Shown in pieces: positions 27,910 through 36,646 of a stretch of 37,297 nucleotides of DNA. The stretch is taken from assembly GCA_023412475.1 (NCBI GenBank), contig JAEYNR010000045.1:1-37297 (forward strand), in the 5' to 3' direction. A program made the translations under genes and the position numbers. Under the pieces are notes generated by a model, which was not told where the DNA came from, did no database searches, and saw only the letters and a list, made by a program, of their open reading frames with translations. The first letter of the stretch is position 1; each line of letters begins with the position of its first letter. This DNA comes from Fibrobacterota bacterium. GTDB taxonomy: Bacteria; Fibrobacterota; Chitinivibrionia; Chitinivibrionales; Chitinispirillaceae.

Positions 27910-29307
27910 CTACTCTGAATCAGAGAAGCTGTTTTTAAATATCTCAATCTCTTTAGAGATCCGCAAGGCATCTTCTCTGATCAATTCCAGCTCAGCGTTT
28001 CCCTCCGTCCCCTCGAGTCGGTTTATTCTTCCATTTAGCTCCTCCAGGCTGTTTGATAACCTGGCAGATTCACAAACTACCCAATGGATTATCTGGCCAT
28101 GAATTTCACGGTAAAGCTCATTTCGAATCCTGGAGCTCTCTAAATCAGGCTGATCCATCGATTGTACCGGCCTGAAATGAGGCTCAGCTTTCCTGAAAAT
28201 CTCTTCTTTTTTCTGATTGTAACAGACTTGAGATGCAATAGTATCGCTTTTCTCTGATTCTTCTGATATAGCTTTGTTTTCCTGAGGTCCTAAAGACTTT
28301 TCGCTGGATTCTTCCGGCACTTGTAGAGCTCTCTGCTCTGAGAACGTCTGCAGATGACTTTTTTCATTTGAAAGACTATTATCATCCACCAGATCCATTA
28401 TCTCCTCAAATCCTTCCTGACTGGAAGAACTCATCTCTGGGTTGCCTATTAATCCACCAATCCGGTGGTTTGAAGGCATCCACCTCTTGCCTATTTTGAA
28501 AAAAAGCATAACGGCAAGGCTACTGGTGAGAATAATTAAAAGAAAGGACCTCAGAACAGGCCTTTTTTCTGTTTTTTTCAGATTTTCTTCAACGGAAATC
28601 TCTGAGATGTCCGGTTGAACCTGTGGCGATTCTGAAGCAGAAATCGATAAATTTGGAGCTGTTGGTTTTGTTTGGGAAACAACTTCTGATCTGGCTGATT
28701 TATAGTAACAGGAAATCACCAGTGCTTCTGAAATCTTCCAATTGGCAGACCCGATATTTTGAGGATTCTTCCAGTCACTGGTTAAAACTGTTTGGCCATT
28801 AACCTCTAATCTTAGAGAAACCGGCTTTAAATCATTCACAAAATCTACAATCTCTGTAGGGTCAATCTTTGCTGCCAGAACACCTGCGAACTGCCCTGTC
28901 ACATTTTTTAATGGCCAGGCCCAGAACAAAAAGCCTCTGCCTACGGAATCCCGAGTAATACCATAATAGGGTTGAGTGTCCCTCTGAACCTGAGTAAACC
29001 ATTGCTGGCCCGATATACTCCTCATCACATGATTTAAACTTTTCTGAGTAGACTCATTAATGATTATCCCATTGGAATTAACACGGAACAATTTCACAAT
29101 CGGAGAGTTGTTTTTCAGTAAAGTTTGAAAAACCTTATCAGTTGAATCCATATCCAGTGCTGCGATTTCAGAAGTAGCCTGAGTGGAAAGCCTTTTGTGG
29201 AGCTCTTTAAAACACTCACCCAATGCAGAGACCGCATTACTGCCGATACTGTTAAGACTGCACAACAGTATCAAAAAAAGCATCTTATAGATGTTTTTAT
29301 GCAACAC
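27910..29307 (-). CDS. Membrane protein with extracytoplasmic Cache/PDC-like sensor domain and coiled-coil cytoplasmic tail
   Basis: 465 residues from a GTG at 29307 (an ATG eight codons later lacks a better ribosome site). A hydrophobic signal or anchor segment covers about 9-25. A periplasmic region of about 30-205 resembles a PDC/Cache fold: a long helix, then VKLFRVNSNGIIINES, GQQWFTQVQ and GRGFLFWAWPLKNVTGQFAGVLAAKID, the strand pattern typical of these sensors. A transmembrane helix follows at about 251-272. The cytoplasmic part is acidic and low-complexity, then helical with coiled-coil character at the end (LEELNGRINRLEG to the C-terminus). No HAMP, kinase, GGDEF or chemotaxis module is present, so the output partner is unknown. 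Convergent with folD, 26 bp apart. Confidence 0.7.
   Translation of the reverse strand: MLHKNIYKMLFLILLCSLNSIGSNAVSALGECFKELHKRLSTQATSEIAALDMDSTDKVFQTLLKNNSPIVKLFRVNSNGIIINESTQKSLNHVMRSISGQQWFTQVQRDTQPYYGITRDSVGRGFLFWAWPLKNVTGQFAGVLAAKIDPTEIVDFVNDLKPVSLRLEVNGQTVLTSDWKNPQNIGSANWKISEALVISCYYKSARSEVVSQTKPTAPNLSISASESPQVQPDISEISVEENLKKTEKRPVLRSFLLIILTSSLAVMLFFKIGKRWMPSNHRIGGLIGNPEMSSSSQEGFEEIMDLVDDNSLSNEKSHLQTFSEQRALQVPEESSEKSLGPQENKAISEESEKSDTIASQVCYNQKKEEIFRKAEPHFRPVQSMDQPDLESSRIRNELYREIHGQIIHWVVCESARLSNSLEELNGRINRLEGTEGNAELELIREDALRISKEIEIFKNSFSDSE
27913..27936 (+). terminator. Possible weak terminator of folD
   Basis: A 5-bp stem CTCTG-AAT-CAGAG is followed after five bases by GTTTTT, 30 bp past the folD stop and inside the last codons of the convergent gene. 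The stem is short, so this is uncertain. Confidence 0.3.
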
Positions 29308-29678
29308 AACAAATCCATTTCTATTGAGAAACCTTCCCGATTTTCACTTAGAAGCTTAATCGGACGAGTTATTCTTTTGACCAAGGTATAAAATATTACA
29401 TTCTTTTACTAACAGGGTACTTTTAGGCTCAAACATTCAGTTCCCCATCGTTTTCTGCAAACTTGCAAACTTCAGTCCAAAATCATTAAAATTGTAAAAT
29501 TTTCTGCTTCTAACTCAGGAATATTATATTAATCGTAACTACTCAGTTCTTGAAACAAATGTCTTGTAAAAAGTAGTTCCTGTTTTTTCCGATTTGATAT
29601 TATTAAGTGATTTTTTGCTACTCAGATTACCTGAGTAGTTACTAAGTCTTTTACAATTATTCTGGCAGAAAGCTTACT
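29308..29678. other. 371-bp divergent region upstream of cysK
   Basis: It carries the MITE-like element (29535-29642), which ends 36 bp before the cysK ATG, and AT-rich DNA that must include promoters for the Cache protein and cysK. No RNA gene is seen. Confidence 0.5.
29535..29642 (+). mobile_element. MITE-like element with perfect 12-bp terminal inverted repeats, copy B
   Basis: 108 bp bounded by GTAACTACTCAG on the left and its exact reverse complement CTGAGTAGTTAC on the right. The right end also forms a local palindrome CTACTCAG-ATTAC-CTGAGTAG (29618-29638). The left 34 bp recur at 7180-7213, and the right end recurs at 32660-32684. There is no ORF inside and no clear target-site duplication. 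Mobility is inferred from structure. Confidence 0.6.
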
Positions 29679-30566
29679 ATGAAGACAGCAGATGTTCTTG
29701 ATCTTATCGGCAATACTCCACTGGTAGCACTCAGGGGAGAAAATATCATTGCAAAAGCAGAATTCTTGAACCCTGGCGGCAGCATAAAGGATCGGGTGGC
29801 ACTCTCTATGATTGAGGCCGCCGAAAAAGATGGGACACTCAAACCGGGAACGAAAATAGTAGAACCCACATCCGGAAATACAGGTATCGGTATCGCCATG
29901 GTGGGAGCCGCCAAAGGTTATGAGGTTTTCATCGTCATGCCAGAAGGAATGAGTCAGGAACGTAAAGATATTATCCGTGCTTTCGGAGCTCACCTTATCG
30001 AAACTTCTGATGATGAAAACGTTGCCGGGGCGGTAAAGGTGGCTAAAGAGTTTGCTCTTCGACATGGAGCCTTTATGCCTCATCAGTTTGAAAATCCTCA
30101 CAACCCTAGAGCACATTATGAATTCACCGCTCCTGAGCTATGGAGACAAAGCGGTGGAAGAATCGATTCATTTGTCGCAGGGCTTGGCAGTGCTGGAACG
30201 ATTCAGGGGATTGGAGCTTTTTTAAAAGAACACAATCCAAAAATCCGAATTGTAGCTGTGGAACCTGCCAAACATAGCGCCCTTTTGGGTCACGAACCAG
30301 GGCTGCACCAGATACAGGGAATTGGTGATGGTTTCATACCACCCATTCTCGACCGAAACCTTATCGATGAGATCATTGAAGTCACCGACGAAGATGCAAT
30401 TAAAACCACCCGTGAATTGTCGCTGACTAATTCATTACTGGTCGGAATCTCTTCTGGAGCAAATGTCTGGGGTGCACGTCAAGTCGCAAGGAATTATCCT
30501 GGCACTCAAATTGCCACCATTCTCCCTGATCGTGCAGAACGCTACTTCAGTACAGCACTTTTTTAA
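29679..30566 (+). CDS. cysK: Cysteine synthase (O-acetylserine sulfhydrylase)
   Basis: 295 residues, close to the usual 300-315. It makes L-cysteine from O-acetyl-L-serine and sulfide, with PLP as cofactor. The PLP lysine is in PGGSIKDRVA (Lys37). The substrate loop PTSGNTGIGIA is at about 63-73 and the phosphate-binding GLGSAGTIQG at about 168-177. The late LLVGISSGAN motif is also typical. CysK and CysM are hard to separate by eye; the short N-terminus without a CBS tail fits either. It stands 36 bp after the MITE-like element, and 83 bp before larB in the same direction. Confidence 0.93.
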   Translation: MKTADVLDLIGNTPLVALRGENIIAKAEFLNPGGSIKDRVALSMIEAAEKDGTLKPGTKIVEPTSGNTGIGIAMVGAAKGYEVFIVMPEGMSQERKDIIRAFGAHLIETSDDENVAGAVKVAKEFALRHGAFMPHQFENPHNPRAHYEFTAPELWRQSGGRIDSFVAGLGSAGTIQGIGAFLKEHNPKIRIVAVEPAKHSALLGHEPGLHQIQGIGDGFIPPILDRNLIDEIIEVTDEDAIKTTRELSLTNSLLVGISSGANVWGARQVARNYPGTQIATILPDRAERYFSTALF

Positions 30567-30649
30567 TTCTGAAGAGACTTCTCTTTCCGATTAATATTTG
30601 TTTTTATTTATTGTTATCTTTACTTTAACCGGATAAAACACAACCCAAT

Positions 30650-31405
30650 ATGGACCAGCATCAATTACTGTCGTTACTAAATCAGTTGCATAATCAGTCT
30701 ATACCGGTAGAACAGGCCTTTGCCAAATTAAAGGATCTTCCCTACCAGGATCTAGGTCATGCAAAGATTGATCATCACCGTGCACTCCGAAAGGGCTATC
30801 CGGAAGTGATCTTCTGTCAGAATAAGACTGCTCTGCAGGTTGTAGAAATTGCGAAGGCTCAACTTGATCACGGCGAAACCATCTATGGAACCAGAGCAAA
30901 TCAAGAAGTATTGAAGGCGATCGAAAGTGCCATAGCAGATGTTTGTATAGACAGCCTGGCTCGTTGTTTCTGGAAAAAAGCCCCCACTTGGCAAAAATCT
31001 GAAAAAGTGCGTGGAGAAATAATCATCTGCTCTGCAGGTACTGCCGACCTTTCGGTTGCTCTGGAGGCTCAACATACAATTGAAATCATGGGCCACAGTT
31101 GCACTCTTCTTTCTGATGTAGGTGTAGCTGGGATTCACAGGCTTTTTTCGTACAAAGAAAAATTATCAGAAGCATCAGTAATCATTGCTGTTGCCGGAAT
31201 GGAAGGCGCTTTGCCATCAGTTGTCGCTGGCTATGTTTCATGTCCGGTAATCGGTGTTCCAACCAGTGTAGGATATGGTTCCCACCTCAACGGGATGGTT
31301 CCTCTTTTTGCCATGCTCAACTCTTGTGCCTCAGGGCTGAGCGTGGTTAATATTGACAATGGATTTGGTGCGGCCTGTGCAGCGGTTTCCATTAACAGGT
31401 TATAG
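30650..31405 (+). CDS. larB: Nickel-pincer cofactor biosynthesis protein LarB (NCAIR mutase-like)
   Basis: 251 residues, full length for LarB. LarB carboxylates and hydrolyses nicotinic acid adenine dinucleotide as the first step to the nickel-pincer nucleotide used by lactate racemase and related enzymes. Features are the N-terminal LarB-specific part ending LGHAKIDHHRALRKGYPEVIF, then the PurE-like core with IICSAGTADLSVA, LSDVGVAGIHRLF, VAGMEGALPSVVAGYVSCPVIGV and PTSVGYGSHLNG. No larA, larC or larE lies in the window. The 83-bp gap after cysK leaves open whether the two are cotranscribed; a clear ribosome-binding site is not visible. Confidence 0.93.
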   Translation: MDQHQLLSLLNQLHNQSIPVEQAFAKLKDLPYQDLGHAKIDHHRALRKGYPEVIFCQNKTALQVVEIAKAQLDHGETIYGTRANQEVLKAIESAIADVCIDSLARCFWKKAPTWQKSEKVRGEIIICSAGTADLSVALEAQHTIEIMGHSCTLLSDVGVAGIHRLFSYKEKLSEASVIIAVAGMEGALPSVVAGYVSCPVIGVPTSVGYGSHLNGMVPLFAMLNSCASGLSVVNIDNGFGAACAAVSINRL

Positions 31406-31493
31406 GTACAGCTTTATAATCAGGAACGAAAAAAAAAGATCAATTATATGAATTATAGCTTCAGCAAAGAGCGGCAGCCTTCTGAACAACGAC

Positions 31494-32633
31494 TTAACGT
31501 ATTGATGACTGCCAAAGTACGATTCTTTCCCCTTTTAAAAACTTTATCCAGGCAACCAGTATGGAAACATTCACCATTACAAAAAAGGAAGGAACCTTCA
31601 TCAGCTTTACTGTATTAAATCCTGGGTTGATTATTCCCGCAAAAGCCACCATATAGAATGCAAGCTGAAAAGTACCTATTATTTTAAAAATATCTGCCGT
31701 TTTTATCAAATAGGTGCCACTGAACAAAGCTACTAATAGAAAAAATGGTACGGTCCATCGCAACAGTTTGTGACACACATACATATAGGAGAACAAACCG
31801 AATTTAAACATGTTAATGAATTCCAGATGATTGAAAAAGACAGTCAAACCCCTTAGCACAGTTCTAACCTTACGATTAAACTCCTTGGATTTTTCCTTAA
31901 TATCCGGATAATATCCGATTGCCTTAGGATCACTTATCCCCCGTTGACCCTTTTTCATACTGTTTAGAAGAGTCTTGAAATCGCTTTGCATATTGGTAGA
32001 GAAATCGAAACACACCTCTTTTCTGGCTGCAAAAAACGATCCGCTCAGTCCTACAACCGATTTGACAGAAGATTCTATTGTCCTTAACCACATTTCATAT
32101 TTTACATAAAACCCCTCTCCTCCAGTCTGGTTTTCTATATTTGTCAAAAGTCTATCTACACTGCTCACACATCCAATATGTGGATCATTAAAATTTGCTA
32201 CCATCTCCCTTAAGCCGGTTTTTTCAAGAGTTGTCGCCACATCCGAGAAGACAAGTATTTCTCCTTCGGCCCTTTTCACGGCTTCATTCTGACCGCTTTC
32301 CTTTCCTCTGCGGTCTCTTAATTCGATCAGCTCTACTCCTTTTTTTTCATATTCTCTTATAATTGCATTAGTGTTGTCGGTGGAGCCATCAGAAACAACT
32401 ATTATTTGTATCTGACTTTTGGGATAGTCTATGGCAAGTGTGTTTTCAATTTTATCCCTGATTCTTCTTTCTTCATTGTAAGCACTGATTATAAAAGTGA
32501 CGTCTGGAGTGATGTATCTCTTTTCAGGCTTATATCTTCTAAACGGAAGAAGTAGTTTTAAAGAAATTGGATAACCTATATAGGCAAAAAATATCATGAA
32601 TACAGATAACCAGAAGATTGAAACCAGATACAT
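31494..32633 (-). CDS. Membrane glycosyltransferase, GT2 family
   Basis: 379 residues from the ATG at 32633, supported by AAGGAT upstream and by the hydrophobic segment that begins at once (YLVSIFWLSVFMIFFAYIGY). A GTG at 32714, overlapping the previous stop, would add 27 residues, but that stretch is occupied by a dispersed repeat. The GT-A domain has DVTFIISAYNEE, VVSDGSTDNT and GEILVFSDVATTLE (the metal-site DxD reads S-D-V). An SGSFFAARKE segment and an acceptor-region motif follow, and three to four C-terminal membrane helices end the protein. It resembles processive or polysaccharide synthases of the PgaC/cellulose-synthase-like group. Third gene of the CapK-like / deacetylase / GT2 operon; the sugar is unknown. 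Confidence 0.85.
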   Translation of the reverse strand: MYLVSIFWLSVFMIFFAYIGYPISLKLLLPFRRYKPEKRYITPDVTFIISAYNEERRIRDKIENTLAIDYPKSQIQIIVVSDGSTDNTNAIIREYEKKGVELIELRDRRGKESGQNEAVKRAEGEILVFSDVATTLEKTGLREMVANFNDPHIGCVSSVDRLLTNIENQTGGEGFYVKYEMWLRTIESSVKSVVGLSGSFFAARKEVCFDFSTNMQSDFKTLLNSMKKGQRGISDPKAIGYYPDIKEKSKEFNRKVRTVLRGLTVFFNHLEFINMFKFGLFSYMYVCHKLLRWTVPFFLLVALFSGTYLIKTADIFKIIGTFQLAFYMVAFAGIINPGFNTVKLMKVPSFFVMVNVSILVAWIKFLKGERIVLWQSSIR

Positions 32634-32659
32634 AATCCTTATCCTTATCAGATATATTT

Positions 32660-32684
32660 TGCTACTCAGATTACCTAAGTAGCT
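32660..32684 (+). repeat. CTACTCAG palindromic repeat, copy D
   Basis: The sequence CTACTCAG-ATTAC-CTAAGTAG with flanking TTTTG matches the right end of the MITE-like element (29617-29640) with two mismatches. One arm base differs, so the hairpin has one G-T/A-C imperfection. It lies in the 77-bp spacer between the deacetylase stop and the GT2 start. Confidence 0.6.
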
Positions 32685-32710
32685 TCGATATTTGCTTTCA
32701 ATTATCGATT

Positions 32711-33739
32711 TCACTTCGAAACATTATCCACAGAAGTGCTCCCCAAGCGCAATAATGTCATAGATTGAGAAAAGGACATATCCTGATGCATTCCTATCCT
32801 GTTTAAACCGTAAATGTCAGTAGTGAGTTCATTCCATCTTCTTCTCACAGTAACCGCACAACTGTAACCAGCAGATTTAACCTCTTTTGCAATTTCTTTA
32901 CTAGTAGAGCCGTTAGGATAACAGAAAGGAACAAAATCGGTATTAACTAACTTTTTACTGAGTAAGAGTTCTCTGGGTTGGTGTAACTCAGTTCTAACTC
33001 TCTCAATGCTCACAGAAGTAAGAATAACATGCTCCGATGTATGCGAGCCAAAATCAATAAGTCCCGATTCCTTCATCTCAAAGATCTGCTCCCAAGTCAG
33101 GAAATCAGACCATCTTTCATTTATCAGATCATTTTCCTGGAGTATGCTTTTAAAAATCTCCTGATTGTGTTCTATCGAATATGTCTTTACCAGCTTTATC
33201 AAATCATGAAGATTGCTGCGGGTAAACTTTTTTTTTAGTTTTTCCCTGCTGGATTCATCTTCCAGATAAGTCGATATAAATCCTGCATCAAATTTTCTCT
33301 TAATCAGTAATCGGGCTAAGGCATCAGTCCATAACATTTTATTACTGCCAATATATACAGTAGGCAGAAATACCGTAGCCGGATAATGATATTTTTTCAG
33401 AACCGGGTAAGCATTTGTATAAAAATCATTCCAACCATCATCAAAAGTTAAAACACATAATGGCTTTCTGCTGTTTACGTCCTTTTTATATGTTTTTTCG
33501 AGCGATACAACTTCGAAATATTCTCCAAGTATTCTCATTTGTTTTTCAAAGACAGCCGGACTCACATACATTCCCGGCTCCATATACTGATCCTTAGATG
33601 GATATTTAACCCGATGATAACCTAATATTAAGTATCTTCCGTTGGAAGCATGATTTTCGCAAATCTCCTTGAACTTTGTCCTGCTCATCGATACAGCAGA
33701 TAATGTGTGTCTGATTAATTTGACTGTCAGGTTTCTCAC
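32711..33739 (-). CDS. Polysaccharide deacetylase (NodB homology, CE4)
   Basis: 342 residues from a GTG start with GAGG six bases upstream, 8 bp after the CapK-like gene. NodB motifs are LTFDDGW (about 97-103; the second Asp binds metal) and GSHTSEH (231-237; two metal histidines), with FCYPNGS and an N-terminal YLILGYHRV strand. A roughly 75-residue insert (about 140-215) separates motif 1 from motif 2. Such enzymes remove N- or O-acetyl groups from envelope polysaccharides. There is no signal peptide or membrane segment, so a cytoplasmic role on a lipid-linked precursor is likely. Its neighbours point to exopolysaccharide or capsule synthesis. Confidence 0.9.
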   Translation of the reverse strand: MRNLTVKLIRHTLSAVSMSRTKFKEICENHASNGRYLILGYHRVKYPSKDQYMEPGMYVSPAVFEKQMRILGEYFEVVSLEKTYKKDVNSRKPLCVLTFDDGWNDFYTNAYPVLKKYHYPATVFLPTVYIGSNKMLWTDALARLLIKRKFDAGFISTYLEDESSREKLKKKFTRSNLHDLIKLVKTYSIEHNQEIFKSILQENDLINERWSDFLTWEQIFEMKESGLIDFGSHTSEHVILTSVSIERVRTELHQPRELLLSKKLVNTDFVPFCYPNGSTSKEIAKEVKSAGYSCAVTVRRRWNELTTDIYGLNRIGMHQDMSFSQSMTLLRLGSTSVDNVSK

Positions 33740-33747
33740 TCATTACC

Positions 33748-35151
33748 TCATTTTATTTCCGGTTTTATATCGGAGATTACAAGCCTCCTTTTTCCGCCTT
33801 TTCCCCGTTCAATACTATCTACATACTTTATGATGACCTTAAGAGAAAGCCCTGTTCTCTTCTGTAACTCCATAAGGATACTTTTTTCAGTAATGCTGTT
33901 ATACTCTGAATCTTTTACTATCAGCAATTCGATTTCATCTGGTTTGTACTGCCTGTATTGCGCTTCCCGTACCGGATATCCTCTGAAAACCCCGCTCAAA
34001 CGTCCAATTCTCCTTCCATCCGGAGTCTGCACAACATCATCGTTTCTTCCTAAAACTTTTTTTATCACAGGAAATTTACTTCCACAATCACAGAGAGCCT
34101 GTTCCTCTGAAGGCATCAGCACTCTATCGCCCATATTGTACCGGATGAGCGGCATTGTATCATTTATAAATCCAGTGCAGATTACTTCTGCTTCTTCACC
34201 TGGTCGTGCCCTCTTACCTGATTCATTTAATAATTCAACATGGCTATAATCGTAATTCAGATGATATTGTCCTGATTTGCATTGAGCAATAAACACACAC
34301 ATTTCAACCGATCCATATTGGTCGTAAACTGGAACCCCAAATGTTTCTTCTATCGTTTTTCTCTGGTAATGGTGCAAACTTTCTGAAGATGTCACTATAG
34401 CTTTGGTTATACCATGTAGTGAGATATTGTTACGTAAAGCGTAGCTGCTGATGGCATATACACTGGATGGAAATGCATCGATGTAGGAAGGTTTCATCTT
34501 TCTCAGCACATCGATGTAGCTTTCTATATTACAATCTGAGAGATGATATGAGGAGAGGAAAAGACTTTTTTGAAACACACTGTACCTCCAGAATGGAGGT
34601 TTGGTCTGCTCTGCTCTGACAACCAGCCGACTTCCCATCGTCGCTCTGCTTCCTTGGGGATCTATTCCCAGCGAATTTAAGAAACGACTGAAGAAAGCAT
34701 AATTTTTTTGACGAACTTCAGCCGTACAGAAAATCTTCAAGGGTGTACCCGTGGTACCAGTAGTGTGAAGCGAAATAAGCTTCTTACGGTTTATAGCCAG
34801 TTTTATAAAATCATTGGAACGACTTCTTATTGTTTCTCTTTCCAATATTGGAATTGTTTCCATATCTGATAACCTGAATTTATCCTGTGAAGGAAGCCTT
34901 ATCTGAGAAAACAACTCCTGGTAGTAAGGCACTTCGGACCCAACTGTATAGATTATTTTCTTTAATTGTTCAGTCTGATATCGCTCCACCTGCTGACTGT
35001 TTTTCTTTGGATTCTCTACGATTGATCTATAATACTCTTTATATATTCCACTGTATCTGAGATATTTCTCCCTACAACCTAAAATGGAGACCAGTGTATT
35101 CTGAACTATTGCCGGACATCTCAGATATAGTTTTTCAATCCTGGAATTCAC
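33748..35151 (-). CDS. CapK/PaaK-like adenylate-forming protein
   Basis: 467 residues from a GTG with GGGAA upstream. It belongs to the CapK / phenylacetate-CoA ligase-like branch of the ANL superfamily. The ATP loop is TTGTTGTPLKIF (130-141), the adenine motif is YDQYGSVEM (about 274-282), GDR follows at about 331, and a cysteine cluster CDCGSKFP and a C-terminal subdomain end the protein. In capsule and polysaccharide loci these proteins are thought to activate small acids, but their substrates are mostly unknown. It heads an operon with a deacetylase and a GT2. It could also supply an acyl group to the biosynthetic cluster 10 kb away, but nothing in the sequence links them. Confidence 0.85.
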   Translation of the reverse strand: MNSRIEKLYLRCPAIVQNTLVSILGCREKYLRYSGIYKEYYRSIVENPKKNSQQVERYQTEQLKKIIYTVGSEVPYYQELFSQIRLPSQDKFRLSDMETIPILERETIRSRSNDFIKLAINRKKLISLHTTGTTGTPLKIFCTAEVRQKNYAFFSRFLNSLGIDPQGSRATMGSRLVVRAEQTKPPFWRYSVFQKSLFLSSYHLSDCNIESYIDVLRKMKPSYIDAFPSSVYAISSYALRNNISLHGITKAIVTSSESLHHYQRKTIEETFGVPVYDQYGSVEMCVFIAQCKSGQYHLNYDYSHVELLNESGKRARPGEEAEVICTGFINDTMPLIRYNMGDRVLMPSEEQALCDCGSKFPVIKKVLGRNDDVVQTPDGRRIGRLSGVFRGYPVREAQYRQYKPDEIELLIVKDSEYNSITEKSILMELQKRTGLSLKVIIKYVDSIERGKGGKRRLVISDIKPEIK

Positions 35152-35497
35152 AGCTTTTCCCAGATAATTGTTTTCTTACATCATATTCTTTTTCCTTAAT
35201 TAATAAAGCAAGTACAGGGCCTACATACTACCGTTTTTTTTCGAGATCTAAACAGCTTTTTGTCATACGATTTGCTTTGCACAAGTTAAAAGCTAGTACT
35301 CTGGAATATGCTGGGAAAAATATCTTAATAATATCTAATCGGAAGATAATTCCAAATCACATTTTTAAAAATCCAAATTCTAAAAAGGAATAAGAGTGTT
35401 TCAAATAACTAAAGCTTATCAGTGAGTCCTTTTTCCCATTTCCTCTTTTTTTCGAATTTCGTTTTTCGAATTTCGTGCTTATTTCTTTTCAGGAGTA
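35152..35497. other. 346-bp divergent region between the CapK-like gene and the GT4-like gene
   Basis: AT-rich; it holds a tandem duplication of TTTTTCGAATTTCG (35448-35475) and a ribosome-binding AGGAG at 35491. A plus-strand frame at 35094-35393 has no recognisable features and partly overlaps the CapK-like gene, so it is not called. Confidence 0.4.
35448..35475 (+). repeat. Two tandem perfect copies of a 14-bp TTTTTCGAATTTCG unit
   Basis: Copies at 35448-35461 and 35462-35475, each holding the palindrome TTCGAA. They lie 22 bp before the GT4-like start, so they may be an operator or a slippage product. Confidence 0.6.
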
Positions 35498-36496
35498 ATG
35501 GCATTTATGGCTACTAATAAAATCTGGATCACCTGGGAAACTCAACGACGATCCCTTACTCTTGCCAGCCATCTTGGTTGTAAATTATTCATATATGATA
35601 TCGAAGGGTTCTTCAGATATCCTTTATGCCTGGTTAAAACCCTGCTGACCCTTCTGATCCACCGCCCCAGACTTCTTTTCGTTCAGAACCCATCAATCGT
35701 GCTTGCTGCCTTTTCCTGTCTTTATAGCTCAATCACCGGCACTATACTTGTAGTCGATCGCCATTCCAATTTCCGACTGAATAAACCCCGAAGCGTTTCA
35801 CTTCCAATCTCGCTTTTTATGCAATTTCATTACTACTCTCTCAAGCATGCCAATCTTACAATTGTTACCAATAACTATCTGGCTGATCTTGTCAAAAAAG
35901 CAGGGGGACAAGCCTGTATACTGCCAGACAAGCTTCCGGTATTTCCAACTTATTGTCCAGATATAAACAAAGATAAAACGCGTTTACTCCTTATATCATC
36001 GTTTGGTTCCGATGAGCCTGTGCGAGAGGTCATAGAAGCTTTCGGTATGCTTAAAATCAAAAATTGTGAACTCTTTATTACAGGTAATTATAAAAAAAGA
36101 CTATCTGATATCCCCAATCACCTTCCCCCAAATCTTCATCTGACCGGATTTATTCCTGACTCTGAGTATATAAAGCTTCTTTTCTCAAGTGATATCATTA
36201 TGGTATTGACCAGAGCAGATTATTGTATGCTCTGTGGATGCTACGAAGCGGTGGCTGCAGAAAAGCCATTGATAACCTCTGACAAACTGGTACTTCGGGA
36301 ATATTTTGGAGGTGCAGTCTTTGTTAAAAACTACCCCGGGAGTATTCTTCAGGGTATCACAGATATGATTGCAAACCTGGATTTATACAAAAACAGAACT
36401 TCTCTTATGAAAGTTGATATTGAGAACAGATGGAACAGTCATTTTTCTACTCTTAAGAGCGTTCTGCAAAATTTAACCGCCATTACTACCCAATGA
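35498..36496 (+). CDS. Glycosyltransferase, GT4/GT-B type
   Basis: 332 residues; an alternative ATG at 35507 would have a better spacing from AGGAG. The N-terminal half contains LLFVQNPSIVLAAF and VVDRHSNFRL, similar to the acceptor-side Rossmann fold of GT-B enzymes. The C-terminal half has LLLISSFGSDEP, LFITGNYKK and LTGFIPDSEYIKLLFSSDIIMVLT, then CGCYEAVAAEKPLITSDK (about 247-263), the donor-nucleotide E-x7-E-like motif of GT4 proteins. It probably adds one sugar to an envelope glycan at the inner membrane face. It is divergent from the CapK-like operon and likely belongs to the same pathway. The sugar specificity is unknown. Confidence 0.83.
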   Translation: MAFMATNKIWITWETQRRSLTLASHLGCKLFIYDIEGFFRYPLCLVKTLLTLLIHRPRLLFVQNPSIVLAAFSCLYSSITGTILVVDRHSNFRLNKPRSVSLPISLFMQFHYYSLKHANLTIVTNNYLADLVKKAGGQACILPDKLPVFPTYCPDINKDKTRLLLISSFGSDEPVREVIEAFGMLKIKNCELFITGNYKKRLSDIPNHLPPNLHLTGFIPDSEYIKLLFSSDIIMVLTRADYCMLCGCYEAVAAEKPLITSDKLVLREYFGGAVFVKNYPGSILQGITDMIANLDLYKNRTSLMKVDIENRWNSHFSTLKSVLQNLTAITTQ

Positions 36497-36646
36497 TCTG
36501 GCTCACCTTCTTTTTTCTCAAAATATTTTCAATAGAGCCACTATTCATGTTGGCGGGATACAGGTCGCAGATGCAATCCCACGTCTCCCGAGAAACGTTT
36601 TTTTCTCCTGTAAAGGCTGCCTGGAGCCCAAAATCGGTGTCCCGAA

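Noticed and set aside
35094..35393. 99-residue plus-strand frame overlapping the CapK-like gene start
   Set aside because: Overlaps a well-supported gene and has no recognisable features.
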